Below, piece after piece: positions 45,991 to 54,615 of a DNA stretch of 64,000 nt. Made by a program: the position numbers and the translations under genes. Numbering within the stretch: the first letter of the stretch is position 1; the number at the start of each line of letters is the position of its first letter. Under the pieces are notes generated by a model. It was given only the letters and a program-made list of their open reading frames with translations. It did no database searches and had not been told where the DNA came from. This stretch comes from an uncultured Nitrospira sp. (GTDB lineage Bacteria; Nitrospirota; Nitrospiria; Nitrospirales; Nitrospiraceae). The DNA lies in assembly GCA_902500775.1 (NCBI GenBank), contig CABVRZ010000003.1, positions 88,622-152,621 of the forward strand. The letters run 5' to 3'.

Positions 45991-46473
45991 CTCCCGCGCA
46001 ATTAGTCTCACCTATGGAATGGCCGGATGCCTTCTCGTACTCACAGGGTACCTGTTCTGGCAGGGAGCCTTGTTACTCACCACGCACATGCTGATCTGGT
46101 CCGCGGTCTTCTTTTTTGCCTCAGCTTGGGCGAGTGCCGCGTACCTCGTGGTCAGGACGAGGTGTTTCCTTTGGAAATTCGGGCCGTGACAATCTCATTG
46201 TTCTTCATGGTGGCGCATGGCGCTGGTGTCGCAGCCCCATGGCTGCTGTATGGAATCATGATTGAAATATCAGCCACGAGTGTCTTCTATGGCTATCTGC
46301 TTGGAGGCGGTATGATGCTGACGGGAGCAGTGATCGAGCTATGGCTTGGCGTGAAGGCAGAGGGGGCAATCGCTTGAAGACATCGCATCACCACTCTCGG
46401 TGCGGAATTCTGGCTTCGGATACAGGTGCAGAAGACCTGTGCGCGATCACCCTCCCTGTTTGAAGGTGTCGCG

Positions 46474-47220
46474 CTATTCGTCTGAATACCGATGGTGGAG
46501 CTTCACCGGTGACCTATGGCGGGCTCTGATTCGTAGATTGATCATCTCCACAGTGATCGAAAATGCCATAGCAAAGTAGATATAGCCTTTGGGGACATGC
46601 ACATCGAAGCCTTCGACCATGAGAGTCACTCCGACGAGAATGAGGAAGGACAGGGCCAAGATTTTGATCGTCGGATGGGTATCGACAAAATCGCCAATGG
46701 GACGGGCAGCCAGCATCATCACGAAGACCGCCAGAATGATCGCCGTCGCCATAACCGAGATGTCGTTGACGAGCCCCACGGCGGTGATGACTGAATCGAG
46801 GGAGAATACAAGATCGAGCACGGCGATTTGTAGGAGCATCATGCCTAAACTCGCTGGAACGGAGGAGTCGGTCTGCTCCGTCTCTCCTTCCAAACTGTTA
46901 TGGATCTCATGAGTCGCTTTGGCAAGGAGAAAGAGGCCGCCGACAATCAGAATCACATCGCGACCGGAGATGGCCTGACTCAGCACGGTAAATAAGGGCG
47001 CCGTCAGTCCCATCATGAGTGAAATTGAGAATAGCAATCCCAGTCTCGCAATCATGGCCAGTCCCAACCCCAGACGCCGTGCGAGGTCACGCTGGTGTTT
47101 CGGTAGTCGAGCGACCAGGACCGAGATGAATATAATATTGTCGATGCCAAGCACAATCTCGAGCGCCGCAAGCGTTCCCAATGCAATCCACATTTCAGGA
47201 TTCGTCAGCCAGTCGAACAT
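46474..47220 (-). CDS. TerC-family integral membrane protein
   Basis: 248 residues from ATG 47220, with GGAGGA 4 nt upstream; an ATG at 47247 would add nine residues. Seven or so membrane helices carry the conserved acidic segments EIVLGIDNIIFISV and LDLVFSLDSVITAVG, which mark TerC/Alx proteins, and PTIKILALSFLILVG. The family is implicated in manganese export and tellurite or alkaline stress. Manganese handling is the most likely role, by analogy. Confidence 0.92.
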   Translation of the reverse strand: MFDWLTNPEMWIALGTLAALEIVLGIDNIIFISVLVARLPKHQRDLARRLGLGLAMIARLGLLFSISLMMGLTAPLFTVLSQAISGRDVILIVGGLFLLAKATHEIHNSLEGETEQTDSSVPASLGMMLLQIAVLDLVFSLDSVITAVGLVNDISVMATAIILAVFVMMLAARPIGDFVDTHPTIKILALSFLILVGVTLMVEGFDVHVPKGYIYFAMAFSITVEMINLRIRARHRSPVKLHHRYSDE

Positions 47221-47858
47221 CTCGTCCTCCAGGTCATCGTGAGACAATACGGGAACAGGTATTCACTGATCTAAGGAGCCAGGGGCTTGTCATTCCTGGC
47301 TTGGAACGTGGGAGAGTATCATAATTGGTCGTGTGGGCGTGTCAGCCTTATCCCACAGGATCATGATGATGTCATAGGGGTCTCATCTGTGTAGCCTTCA
47401 AGTAGTCGTCGGAGCTGTTCACCATGTCTCATATGCACAGTCTCCAGGTCACTCACGGGTATTGACGAAAATAGATCACACGTGACACAGGCGTTGACTA
47501 GTGGCCTGTAACAGGCAATTGTGTACCGATACGCCGAGACGGATCACCGTATTTCCACTTCACGATCTTGGGAGCCTTAGTATAGTGCGGGATGTACCGC
47601 ATCAGTTTCTTCTCGAGGTCTTTGACCGATGTAAAGACGTCTCGTGCGATGACAGCGCGCTCGATCTTGGCGAACCAGAGCTCGACCGGGTTCAGCCACG
47701 ATGAGTACGTCGGCGTAAACTGTAGATGCACCTGCGAGTGAGTCTGCAGAAAGTCAGTAACCCGTTGGGTGTTGTGTGCCGAGAGGTGATCGGCAATCAC
47801 ATGAATCTCTTTGCCTACGGGTTGATTGGCCACGAGGTCCGTCAGAAAGGCGATGAAT

Positions 47859-48724
47859 TAGACTTCTTGCAGAACCTCCGTTTGAGGATTTCCTTTCCGC
47901 CATGGATGTGCTTCCATGCCTTTTCTGTCAGGGAGGAGCGCCATGGAGATTCAGGGATGTGACGGAATGCCGGAGGAGACGTTCCGGCGGTTGACCGGGG
48001 TGAGGAAGCGGACGTTTACCGAGATGGTCGCCGTGCTGGAGAGTGCCGAGGCGACACTCAAGAAGCGGGGCGGCAAGACGTATCTGCACATTGGTCACAG
48101 CTACGGCGTGAGCGAGAGTACGGCGTATCGCACGATTCGCTGGTGTGAGAACGTGCTCATCAAGAGCGGTGCCTTTACGCTGTTGGGTAAGAACGCCCTG
48201 CTCCATCACGAGAGGGCCTATGAGGTCGTCCTGATCGAGGCAACGGAAACACCTGTCGAGCGTCCTCAAAAAAACAGCGTCGGTACTACTCGGGCAAGAA
48301 AAAGCGCCACACCCTAAAGACGCAACTCGTCGTCGAAGGAGCCACGGGTAGGATTCTCTGCCTTGCTCACGACGCGGGCCGCCGCCACGACTTCCGGCTG
48401 TTCAAAGAATCCGGGGGCCAGCTGCATCCCAAGACCCACGCCATCACGGACACCGGCTACCTGGGCCTCCAGAAACTGCATGGCAACACCACGATGCCGA
48501 AAAAGCGCAGCAAAAAGAATCCGCTGACTACGGACGACAAGCGGCACAACCGTGCCATCTCCAGAGACCGCATCCTCGTAGAGAACGTCATTGGTGCTGT
48601 GAAACGTTTCAAGATTGTCTCCGGCCGATACCGAAACCGCAGAAGGCGCGTTGGCCTGCGCTGTACGCTCATTGCTGCGGCGTACAACAAGGACGTGACG
48701 CCATGAAGTTATGCAAGAGGTCTA
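47859..48724 (+). mobile_element. IS5-family (IS427-type) element nested in the IS630
   Basis: Ends TAGACTTCTTGCAGAAC (47859-47875) and the complement of GTTATGCAAGAGGTCTA (48708-48724) match at 15 of 17 positions. The 866-bp length fits the IS427 group. A very short target duplication of one or two T is possible but cannot be fixed. It carries a two-frame transposase on the plus strand. Confidence 0.82.
47943..48706 (+). CDS. IS5-family transposase made by -1 frameshift
   Basis: OrfA runs from ATG 47943 (GGGAGGAG just upstream) to 48317; orfB lies in the -1 frame and ends at 48706. A run of seven A (48268-48274) sits exactly where the frames must join: re-reading one A gives ERPQKKQRRYYSGKKKRHT instead of the orfA ending. 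This is the usual programmed frameshift or slippage site of this IS group, and the fused product is about 254 residues. It has an HTH (GVSESTAYRTIRW) and the DDE residues in ITDTGYLG and RILVENVIGAVKR. The first acidic position reads LIEATETPVERP, Glu where Asp is usual. Confidence 0.78.
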
Positions 48725-49463
48725 TTGTTCGGAGGTATGCCGGGCCGCCGTCTTGCCCAGCACCTCGCCCGTCTTGGTATTCAACGCGGCGTACAGGGAC
48801 AGCGTGCCATGCCGGTAATATTCGACCCATGCCGTTCAGCTCGTCCCGGCGACAAGGGCAGCACCGGATCTTTGCGATCCAGTGCCTGGAGAGCCGTGTT
48901 CTCGTCGACGTAAAATACCGCTGCATGCTGTGGTGGGTTCAGATAGAGGCCAATAATATCAGCCGCCTTACTCTCGAATGCTGGATCGTTGGACGCCATA
49001 TCGCGCTCCAGCCGGTGGGGCTTGAGCCTATGCTTCGCCCAGACACGCGCTACCCGCATGTGGCTGACCCCAAGCTTGGTCGCCAACTTGCGAGTGCTCC
49101 AGTGCGTCGAGCCGTCGGCTGGCACTCGCCGCGTGGCCTCCAGAATACGGGCTTCCGTTTGTGGAGTGTCTCGCTGGGGAACTTGCCCGCAATGGCGGCT
49201 GTCCAGCCCCGCCACCCGTTCAGCGGCAAACCGTTGGCTCCAGGTTGCGACAAAACCACGGCTACACCCCACGGTGCACCACACCGCATCCCACGGTGCC
49301 CCTTCAGCCAGGAGCAGAATCACGCGGGCTCGCCGCGCGGCGTCGGCACGTCCAGTCCGGCTTCGCGCTTGTCGGCTCAGTTCCATCCGTTCATGCTTCG
49401 TCAGAACCAGTGCGTTGTGCATGAACACAATTATAGTCTACAAATGGGTGTTACGATCCACTA

Positions 49464-49975
49464 GTTTCCCAATTGAGGCAAAGTTTCCCTCAATTGCGTG
49501 GCATAACATAAGTTGGTTCCCCTTATGCTGTAAAGGAAACCAGAGAGCATATTCTAGGGAGAATACGAGCAATCAGCAAGGCGTGAAACACGGTCCTGAG
49601 CGACTTCGCTTACTGCTACCATAGGACACCCGGAACCAAATTTACCTCGTGGAAGCTGTTATGAAAAGCGTTGTGAAATAGGCGGGGAAAGAGGGGAAAT
49701 TTGAAGAAAGTTGGGGAACAGCCAACACGCCGTTTCTCCGGTGTTCATGTGGCTTTTTAAGGGGTTCGGCAGTGTGCTAGTCTGAGTTTACGAGACTGCC
49801 CGATTCGGCCGCTCTCGCACCTCTCCGTTATCGTAGAACGCAGGCTGGATTGAGTATCGAGCAGGTGAGGACAACGTGCTCGATGAGTGTGCCGAGCGTA
49901 CCGTGCTGCGTGGTGATTTGCAATGGGTTCATGTGACTTCGTCGCCCTCGACGCTCAATCAACAAATTTGAACGA
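49464..49975. other. Intergenic region between IS630 and thiI
   Basis: About 510 bp. I see no ORF with coding character, no tRNA and only a weak 5-bp stem near 49780. It probably contains the decayed flank of the IS insertion. Confidence 0.35.
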
Positions 49976-51163
49976 TCAACCGGATGAGGAGGGAAACGAT
50001 AGCTCAGTTAACTCGGCCTGCTCGAGTCCTCGCTTGACCAAGCCGTTGATATCCAGCAGGCGTTCAATCCTCTGCACATCCTCGATGCGGGTTTTGGTGC
50101 TGGGGTGGGGTGGCACGAAGAGTTTGCAGCAGTCCTGGTCCGGCTCGATCGAGGTTTCGTAGGTCCCGAGGTCTCTCGCTTCGTCGATGATTTCACGCTT
50201 GTCCATGCCGATCAGTGGCCGAAGGATCGGCAGTTCCGCCGCTTCTTCAATCGCACACAAGTTCTGCGGCGTTTGGGAGGCCACTTGTCCCAGGCTGTCG
50301 CCGGTGACCAGCGCCCAACATTGTTCCCTCCTGGCTAACTCCTCCGTGATCCGGACCATCATTCGGCGATACAGCACGACACGGAAGGGTGCTGGCGCGT
50401 TCAGGACGATCTCCCGCTGAATTTCGCCGAACGGAATGATGTAGAGGCGGGATTCATATTGATACTGAGTCAGGGTCCGCACGAGATCGCGGACTTTCTC
50501 TTCAGAAGCTCGGCTGACCAGTGGTCGTCCAGAAAAGTGAATGAAGGAGGCCTGGCAGCCTCGTTTGATGAGACGGTAGGCGGCGACTGGCGAGTCAATC
50601 CCACCCGAGATGAGACAGGCGACCCGTCCGCTGACACCGACGGGCATGCCGCCAGGACCTTCGATCTTTTCCGCTGAGCAAAATGCATCCTTCGTCAAGA
50701 GTTCTATGTAGACCGTCAAGTCTGGGTGTTTCAGACTAACCTTTTTACCGGTTTTCTCACAAATGGCTGCACCAACGGATTGTTCAATATCCATCGAGGT
50801 CAAGGTCAATCGCTTATCGGCACGTTTCGCCGTGACTCGAAACGTATGGAACGATTTGGCATTGAGTTCCTCACCCGCAGCTATGGAGAGCGCCTCCAGA
50901 TCCGGCTTTTCCAATTGCAGTGGAATGGTACGGCCCAATGAGAAATTCGCAACGCCGCACACTCGAACCAGCCGCTCTCGAATGATCTCCGCGCTGGCTT
51001 CCGAGGGCAGCTCAACGCGGATGCGGCTGTGGAGGTTCTGGACTTGCCGAACGCCGATATCTTTCAGCGCTGTGCGGATATTCTGAACGAGGTGTTGCTC
51101 GAAGTAGTTGCGATTGTTTCCCTTCAGCGCAAGCTCGTGGTAATGGATGATGGCGGTTCGCAT
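49976..51163 (-). CDS. thiI: tRNA 4-thiouridine synthase ThiI
   Basis: 395 residues. An N-terminal ferredoxin-like/THUMP region (~1-165) binds tRNA, and the PP-loop ATPase motif SGGIDSPVA follows at ~184. ThiI adenylates U8 of tRNA and inserts sulfur, and in some species also supplies sulfur for thiamine. The C-terminal rhodanese domain of the E. coli enzyme is absent, as in many bacteria. The gene follows trxB by 39 bp on the same strand. Confidence 0.92.
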   Translation of the reverse strand: MRTAIIHYHELALKGNNRNYFEQHLVQNIRTALKDIGVRQVQNLHSRIRVELPSEASAEIIRERLVRVCGVANFSLGRTIPLQLEKPDLEALSIAAGEELNAKSFHTFRVTAKRADKRLTLTSMDIEQSVGAAICEKTGKKVSLKHPDLTVYIELLTKDAFCSAEKIEGPGGMPVGVSGRVACLISGGIDSPVAAYRLIKRGCQASFIHFSGRPLVSRASEEKVRDLVRTLTQYQYESRLYIIPFGEIQREIVLNAPAPFRVVLYRRMMVRITEELARREQCWALVTGDSLGQVASQTPQNLCAIEEAAELPILRPLIGMDKREIIDEARDLGTYETSIEPDQDCCKLFVPPHPSTKTRIEDVQRIERLLDINGLVKRGLEQAELTELSFPSSSG

Positions 51164-51202
51164 GGACGGTGAGAGGGAAGGGATGATGTAACTTCTTACT
51201 TT

Positions 51203-52117
51203 TTACGTGCTTTCCAGGAAACGTTCCGCGTCAATGGCAGCCATGCAGCCAGTACCGGCTGCTGTAATCGCTTGGCGGTAATGGGAGTCTTGTACGTCTC
51301 CGGCCGCAAATACGCCGGGCGTGCTTGTCGCCGTGCCGTGATGTGTTCTGATGTAGCCTTTTTCATCCATGTCGAGTTGACCAGTGAAGAGGGGCGTGTT
51401 TGGCCGATGGCCGATGGCGATGAACACGCCGGCACAGGGGAGCTCTGTCGCCTTTCCCGTAACGCTGTTTTTGAGGCGCACGCCGGTGACGACTTCTCCG
51501 CCAAGAATATCCTCGACCACGGTATTCCAGACGAAGGCGATCTTCTCGTTGTTCATCGCCCGTTGTTGCATGATTTTCGATGCCCGTAGTTTGTCGCGCC
51601 GGTGCACAATCGAAACCTTTGTCGCGAATTTGGTCAGAAAGGTCGCCTCTTCGATCGCACTGTCTCCGCCTCCCACGACCACCAATTCCTTGCCACGGAA
51701 AAAAAAGCCATCGCAGGTGGCGCAGGTGGACACCCCGTGGCCCGTGAGTCGTTTCTCATTGGGTAGTCCGATCGGTACGGCAGATGCACCTGTGGCGATG
51801 ATAACGGTCTTGCTCTGAATCGTGTGTTCGCTGTCGACGGTGATGCTGAATGGACGCTTCGTAAAATCGACTGCGCTGACATCGCCGGTCAGAAACTCGG
51901 AGCCGAACCGCTCAGCTTGGGATCGCATCTCTTTCATCAGCTCAGGACCCATGATACCCTTGGCGAACCCAGGATAGTTTTCGACGTCCGTGGTTGTGGT
52001 GAGTTGGCCGCCCGATTGCCAACCTTCGATGAGCAGGGGAGACAGGCTTGCTCGTGCGGTATAGATCGCAGCGGTTAACCCGGCTGGTCCTGAACCGATG
52101 ATGACGACATTCCGCAT
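51203..52117 (-). CDS. trxB: Thioredoxin reductase
   Basis: 304 residues, normal for the low-molecular-weight bacterial enzyme. It has the FAD motif IGSGPAGLTAAIYTARA at the N-terminus, the redox-active CATC in GVSTCATCDGFFF, the NADPH motif VVGGGDSAIEEA, and the FAD C-terminal motif GVFAAGDVQDSHYRQAITAA. It reduces thioredoxin with NADPH. It sits upstream of thiI, whose persulfide chemistry needs reductant, so co-expression makes sense. Confidence 0.95.
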   Translation of the reverse strand: MRNVVIIGSGPAGLTAAIYTARASLSPLLIEGWQSGGQLTTTTDVENYPGFAKGIMGPELMKEMRSQAERFGSEFLTGDVSAVDFTKRPFSITVDSEHTIQSKTVIIATGASAVPIGLPNEKRLTGHGVSTCATCDGFFFRGKELVVVGGGDSAIEEATFLTKFATKVSIVHRRDKLRASKIMQQRAMNNEKIAFVWNTVVEDILGGEVVTGVRLKNSVTGKATELPCAGVFIAIGHRPNTPLFTGQLDMDEKGYIRTHHGTATSTPGVFAAGDVQDSHYRQAITAAGTGCMAAIDAERFLEST

Positions 52118-52277
52118 AGGAGGAAGACTCTATCACAGCGAGGGAAGAGAGAGGTAGCAGGTTGTTTGCGGCTAGACAGGAATCAGGACGTCGTGCCGTC
52201 GCACTTTGTCGTTCAAGACGTTCGTCCAAGACCACACAAAAAACCTATCGTAGACATGGTGACTGGGAGCTACGTGC

Positions 52278-52898
52278 TCAGGAGTGGGACTTTGATGAGG
52301 CCAATTGAGAGAGCATCACAAATGCTTCTTGAACCTGCCTCTTCCCAACTGCACGGGGTGCTGTCCCGTCGATGACGATATCGGCCATCTGGGTCTTTCT
52401 CGCCAGTGACATCTGGCTGCGAATGCGCCGAAGGGCTTCAGCTCGTGAGAGACCATTCCGTTTCTTGAGGCGGGCGATTTGAGTCTGTTGGTCGGCGGTG
52501 ACCACGATAATCTTCTGCACTCGCTTGTCGATGCCGGCTTCGAAGAGCAGCGGAACGTCGTAGAGCACAACTGCTGTCGGATCTTTTCTGGCCGCTTCTC
52601 TGGTCAGTCGTTGTTGTTCGCGGGCTACACGAGGATGGATGATACGTTCTAGTCGGCGTCGTTTTGCGGGATGACGGAAGACGATCGAACCAAGGGTTTG
52701 ACGATTGATCGTCCGATTGGGATTCAAGACCTCCTTGCCAAATGCACGAACAATGTCCCTCCAGGCTGGTTTGTCCGGCTGGACGACTGCTCGTGCCAAA
52801 GCATCGGCATCGATCACGATCGCCCCGCACTGCTCGAACATCTGTGCCACGGTGCTTTTCCCGGTAGCGACTCCTCCGGTGAGTCCGATTAGGATCAT
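52278..52898 (-). CDS. coaE: Dephospho-CoA kinase
   Basis: 206 residues from ATG 52898; an ATG at 52916 is the alternative, and neither has a strong ribosome site. The P-loop is GLTGGVATGKST at the very N-terminus, followed by IDADALAR and YDVPLLFEAG. It performs the last step of coenzyme A synthesis. It lies 160 bp upstream of trxB on the same strand and is divergent from an exported beta-helix protein. Confidence 0.93.
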   Translation of the reverse strand: MILIGLTGGVATGKSTVAQMFEQCGAIVIDADALARAVVQPDKPAWRDIVRAFGKEVLNPNRTINRQTLGSIVFRHPAKRRRLERIIHPRVAREQQRLTREAARKDPTAVVLYDVPLLFEAGIDKRVQKIIVVTADQQTQIARLKKRNGLSRAEALRRIRSQMSLARKTQMADIVIDGTAPRAVGKRQVQEAFVMLSQLASSKSHS

Positions 52899-52967
52899 GG
52901 CGACGGAGCTTATCATGCGCCCACCCCGACAATAAACTGAGATTGACATCCTCAGTCCCCTGCTTGT

Positions 52968-54008
52968 ATGAATTTTGTCATGTCTCGATTGTTGCTGATT
53001 GTTGCCGTGTGTTCGTTTGTTGGTCCTGGAGTTACTGTAGCCGGGACGGAGGGTGTGGTCTCTAGTCCTCGGACAATCACCGTTGCCTTGGACGGTTCAG
53101 GCGATTTCTCGTCGATTCAGGAGGCGGTGGACAATGCTGGGAAGGGTGACACGGTATTGATCAAGGCCGGCGTGTATCCACAGGACCTGACTGTCCATAG
53201 TAAGGAGCGGCTTAAGATTGTCGGTGCCGGCGCTGAGAAGGTGGTGCTGCAAGGGCGAGGGCAGATGGTGGGCGTCCTTCATGTGGGTAAATGGCCGTAT
53301 GGCGCCACGGATATTGAAATCAGTGATTTGACGATCAATGAGCATGGGGGACATGCGCTGGGGATTTTCAACGGCCACCGCATCACGCTCCGTCACCTTC
53401 ATGTCAAGGGCATGGTCTTCAGCCAACAGGTTCAGGACGTTCGAATCGAAGACTGTGTCATCGGTGGAAGCGAGACGACAGGCGCGCATTTTGCTGACTC
53501 TCAGGCCGTTCTGGTTAGAAACTTTATCCATGATAATGATCATGGGATCAATGTCACCGGTAAGTCGTCGGTTCGATTCGAGCACAATGTGATTACGCGA
53601 AGTCTCTTTGAGGCTGTTGTCATCGGTGATCAGTCTGCCGCAGTCCTCGTGAACAATACGCTTGTGAAGAACGGTGGTGGCGCGGCATTTCTCGGAACAT
53701 CGAGGATTGAGGCGATGGGGAATATTGTGAGTTTCAATACGATCGGCTTTCTGATTGCCTCATCCAGTCAGACTCGGGTTGGATACAATCTGTTTTTTAA
53801 CGGTGAGACCAACTATATGAGAGCAGGCTCGCCGAATCGCCCCGCTCCGGAGTTGAAAGCCGACTCTGATCTCTTGATGGATCCCCGGTTTGTTGATGCA
53901 GAACGCGATGACTTTCGTCTTCCACCTGATACCACGCTGCTCAATGTGGGTGGATTGCCCTATCTAGGAGCGCTCCCGCCTCGCCAATCTGTATCAACTC
54001 GTCAGTAA
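52968..54008 (+). CDS. Exported right-handed parallel beta-helix protein
   Basis: 346 residues. A signal peptide covers ~1-25 (LLLIVAVCSFVGPGVTVAG). Then DGSGDFSSIQEAVDNAGKGD opens a pectinesterase-like fold, and repeated turns such as RIEDCVIGG, LVRNFIHDN and RFEHNVITRS show the right-handed beta-helix with right-hand coils of 20-25 residues. I see no clear pectin methylesterase active-site Asp/Gln/Arg set, so enzymatic activity is uncertain; it may bind or cleave a surface polysaccharide. It lies upstream of two glycan-active enzymes. Confidence 0.82.
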   Translation: MNFVMSRLLLIVAVCSFVGPGVTVAGTEGVVSSPRTITVALDGSGDFSSIQEAVDNAGKGDTVLIKAGVYPQDLTVHSKERLKIVGAGAEKVVLQGRGQMVGVLHVGKWPYGATDIEISDLTINEHGGHALGIFNGHRITLRHLHVKGMVFSQQVQDVRIEDCVIGGSETTGAHFADSQAVLVRNFIHDNDHGINVTGKSSVRFEHNVITRSLFEAVVIGDQSAAVLVNNTLVKNGGGAAFLGTSRIEAMGNIVSFNTIGFLIASSSQTRVGYNLFFNGETNYMRAGSPNRPAPELKADSDLLMDPRFVDAERDDFRLPPDTTLLNVGGLPYLGALPPRQSVSTRQ

Positions 54009-54157
54009 TATCATTAAAAACAATAGGATAGCTGATGTGGGTGTCAGAGGGCATGCGTCTGATATCCTTTTGAGGTGAGTTCGATGCCTGTCCGTGGAGA
54101 GTCCGGCTCAAGTAACTGCTTGAGTATGCCGAGAAAGATCCAACCAGGAGGTCGTCC

Positions 54158-54343
54158 TTGGCTAGCTTTCGAAGCAGCAACGAAAAGTTGTCGGGCGAGG
54201 GAATCCCCTCACTGATGGATATGGAGTCGGGGAAATTAGTTGGTGCCGTGCTTCCCATGTCTGAACAGGCTCAGATCCAGATGCGGAACAGTATCGAGGT
54301 GATTGAGTATCTCCTGAACCAGGAACGAGTGATCTGGAGTTGA
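54158..54343 (+). CDS. Small protein with TTG start
   Basis: 61 residues from TTG 54158, preceded by AGGAGGT with good spacing, which is the main support. The sequence (LMDMESGKLVGAVLPMSEQAQIQM) has no recognised motif, and no membrane segment is seen. It may be a small regulatory or hypothetical protein. Confidence 0.5.
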   Translation: MASFRSSNEKLSGEGIPSLMDMESGKLVGAVLPMSEQAQIQMRNSIEVIEYLLNQERVIWS

Positions 54344-54615
54344 GTGTCTGAGCCGTTTCTCTAACCTGCTTTTCTCATTTGTATTCTCAGGCTTCTGAGA
54401 GTTTCTCCCTATCCAGTTAAGCGGATCCTGTCTCTGCCCGTGTTTGGTGAATGCCGCTCTTTGGTTAATCCTGAGTCATTCAGGCCATGGGACAAAAGAC
54501 CGAAGGCGGACTTGTGCTGCTGTGCCTCAACGGAACTCCGGCTTGATTTTGATATATCTTGAGTGCATCGTAGCCGGAGTGTCCTGCGAACATGTGTGGT
54601 GAGGACGAGGTTCCT

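Larger units (their letters stand above)
45225..46377 (+). pseudogene. MFS transporter pseudogene (interrupted)
   Basis: Pieces of a sugar-porter-like major facilitator gene. The 5' part reads [20 protein letters not shown] and [15 protein letters not shown], then in another frame ADSVCGALLFSYLTDRQGRE and SFMFFRFLTGA before a TGA at 45615 replaces a Gly codon of the GAGIGGEY motif. An IS200-type relic occupies 45660-45990. The 3' part resumes at ~46000 (MAGCLLVLTGYLFWQ, SAWASAAYLVV), shifts frame near 46160 and ends VFPLEIRAVTISLFF...IELWLGVKAEG at 46377. At least three frameshifts, a nonsense codon and a lost middle section make it non-functional. Confidence 0.82.
47498..49428 (-). pseudogene. 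IS630 transposase, split by nested IS and a frameshift
   Basis: The N-terminal part (49428 to ~48818) has the helix-turn-helix region and the first acidic motif (FYVDENTALQALDRKDPVL). A missing base near 48818 then shifts the frame; the correct continuation (EYYRHGTLSLYAALNTKTGE) is readable in another frame up to 48725. The C-terminal part resumes at 47858 and carries the remaining DDE residues in IHVIADHLSAHN and SSWLNPVELWFAKIERAVI. The stop codon TAG is formed with the flanking TA target bases. Joining across the nested IS restores RHTSEQFIAFL. Confidence 0.82.
47501..49461. mobile_element. IS630-family insertion sequence, itself interrupted
   Basis: Ends are GTGGCCTGTAACAGGCAATT (left) and, read inward from the right, GTGGATCGTAACACCCATTT: imperfect inverted repeats. 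Both ends are flanked by TA (47499-47500 and 49462-49463), the target duplication of IS630/Tc1 elements. Removing the nested IS leaves about 1.1 kb, the normal size. The transposase gene is on the minus strand and is broken, so the copy is inactive. Confidence 0.85.
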
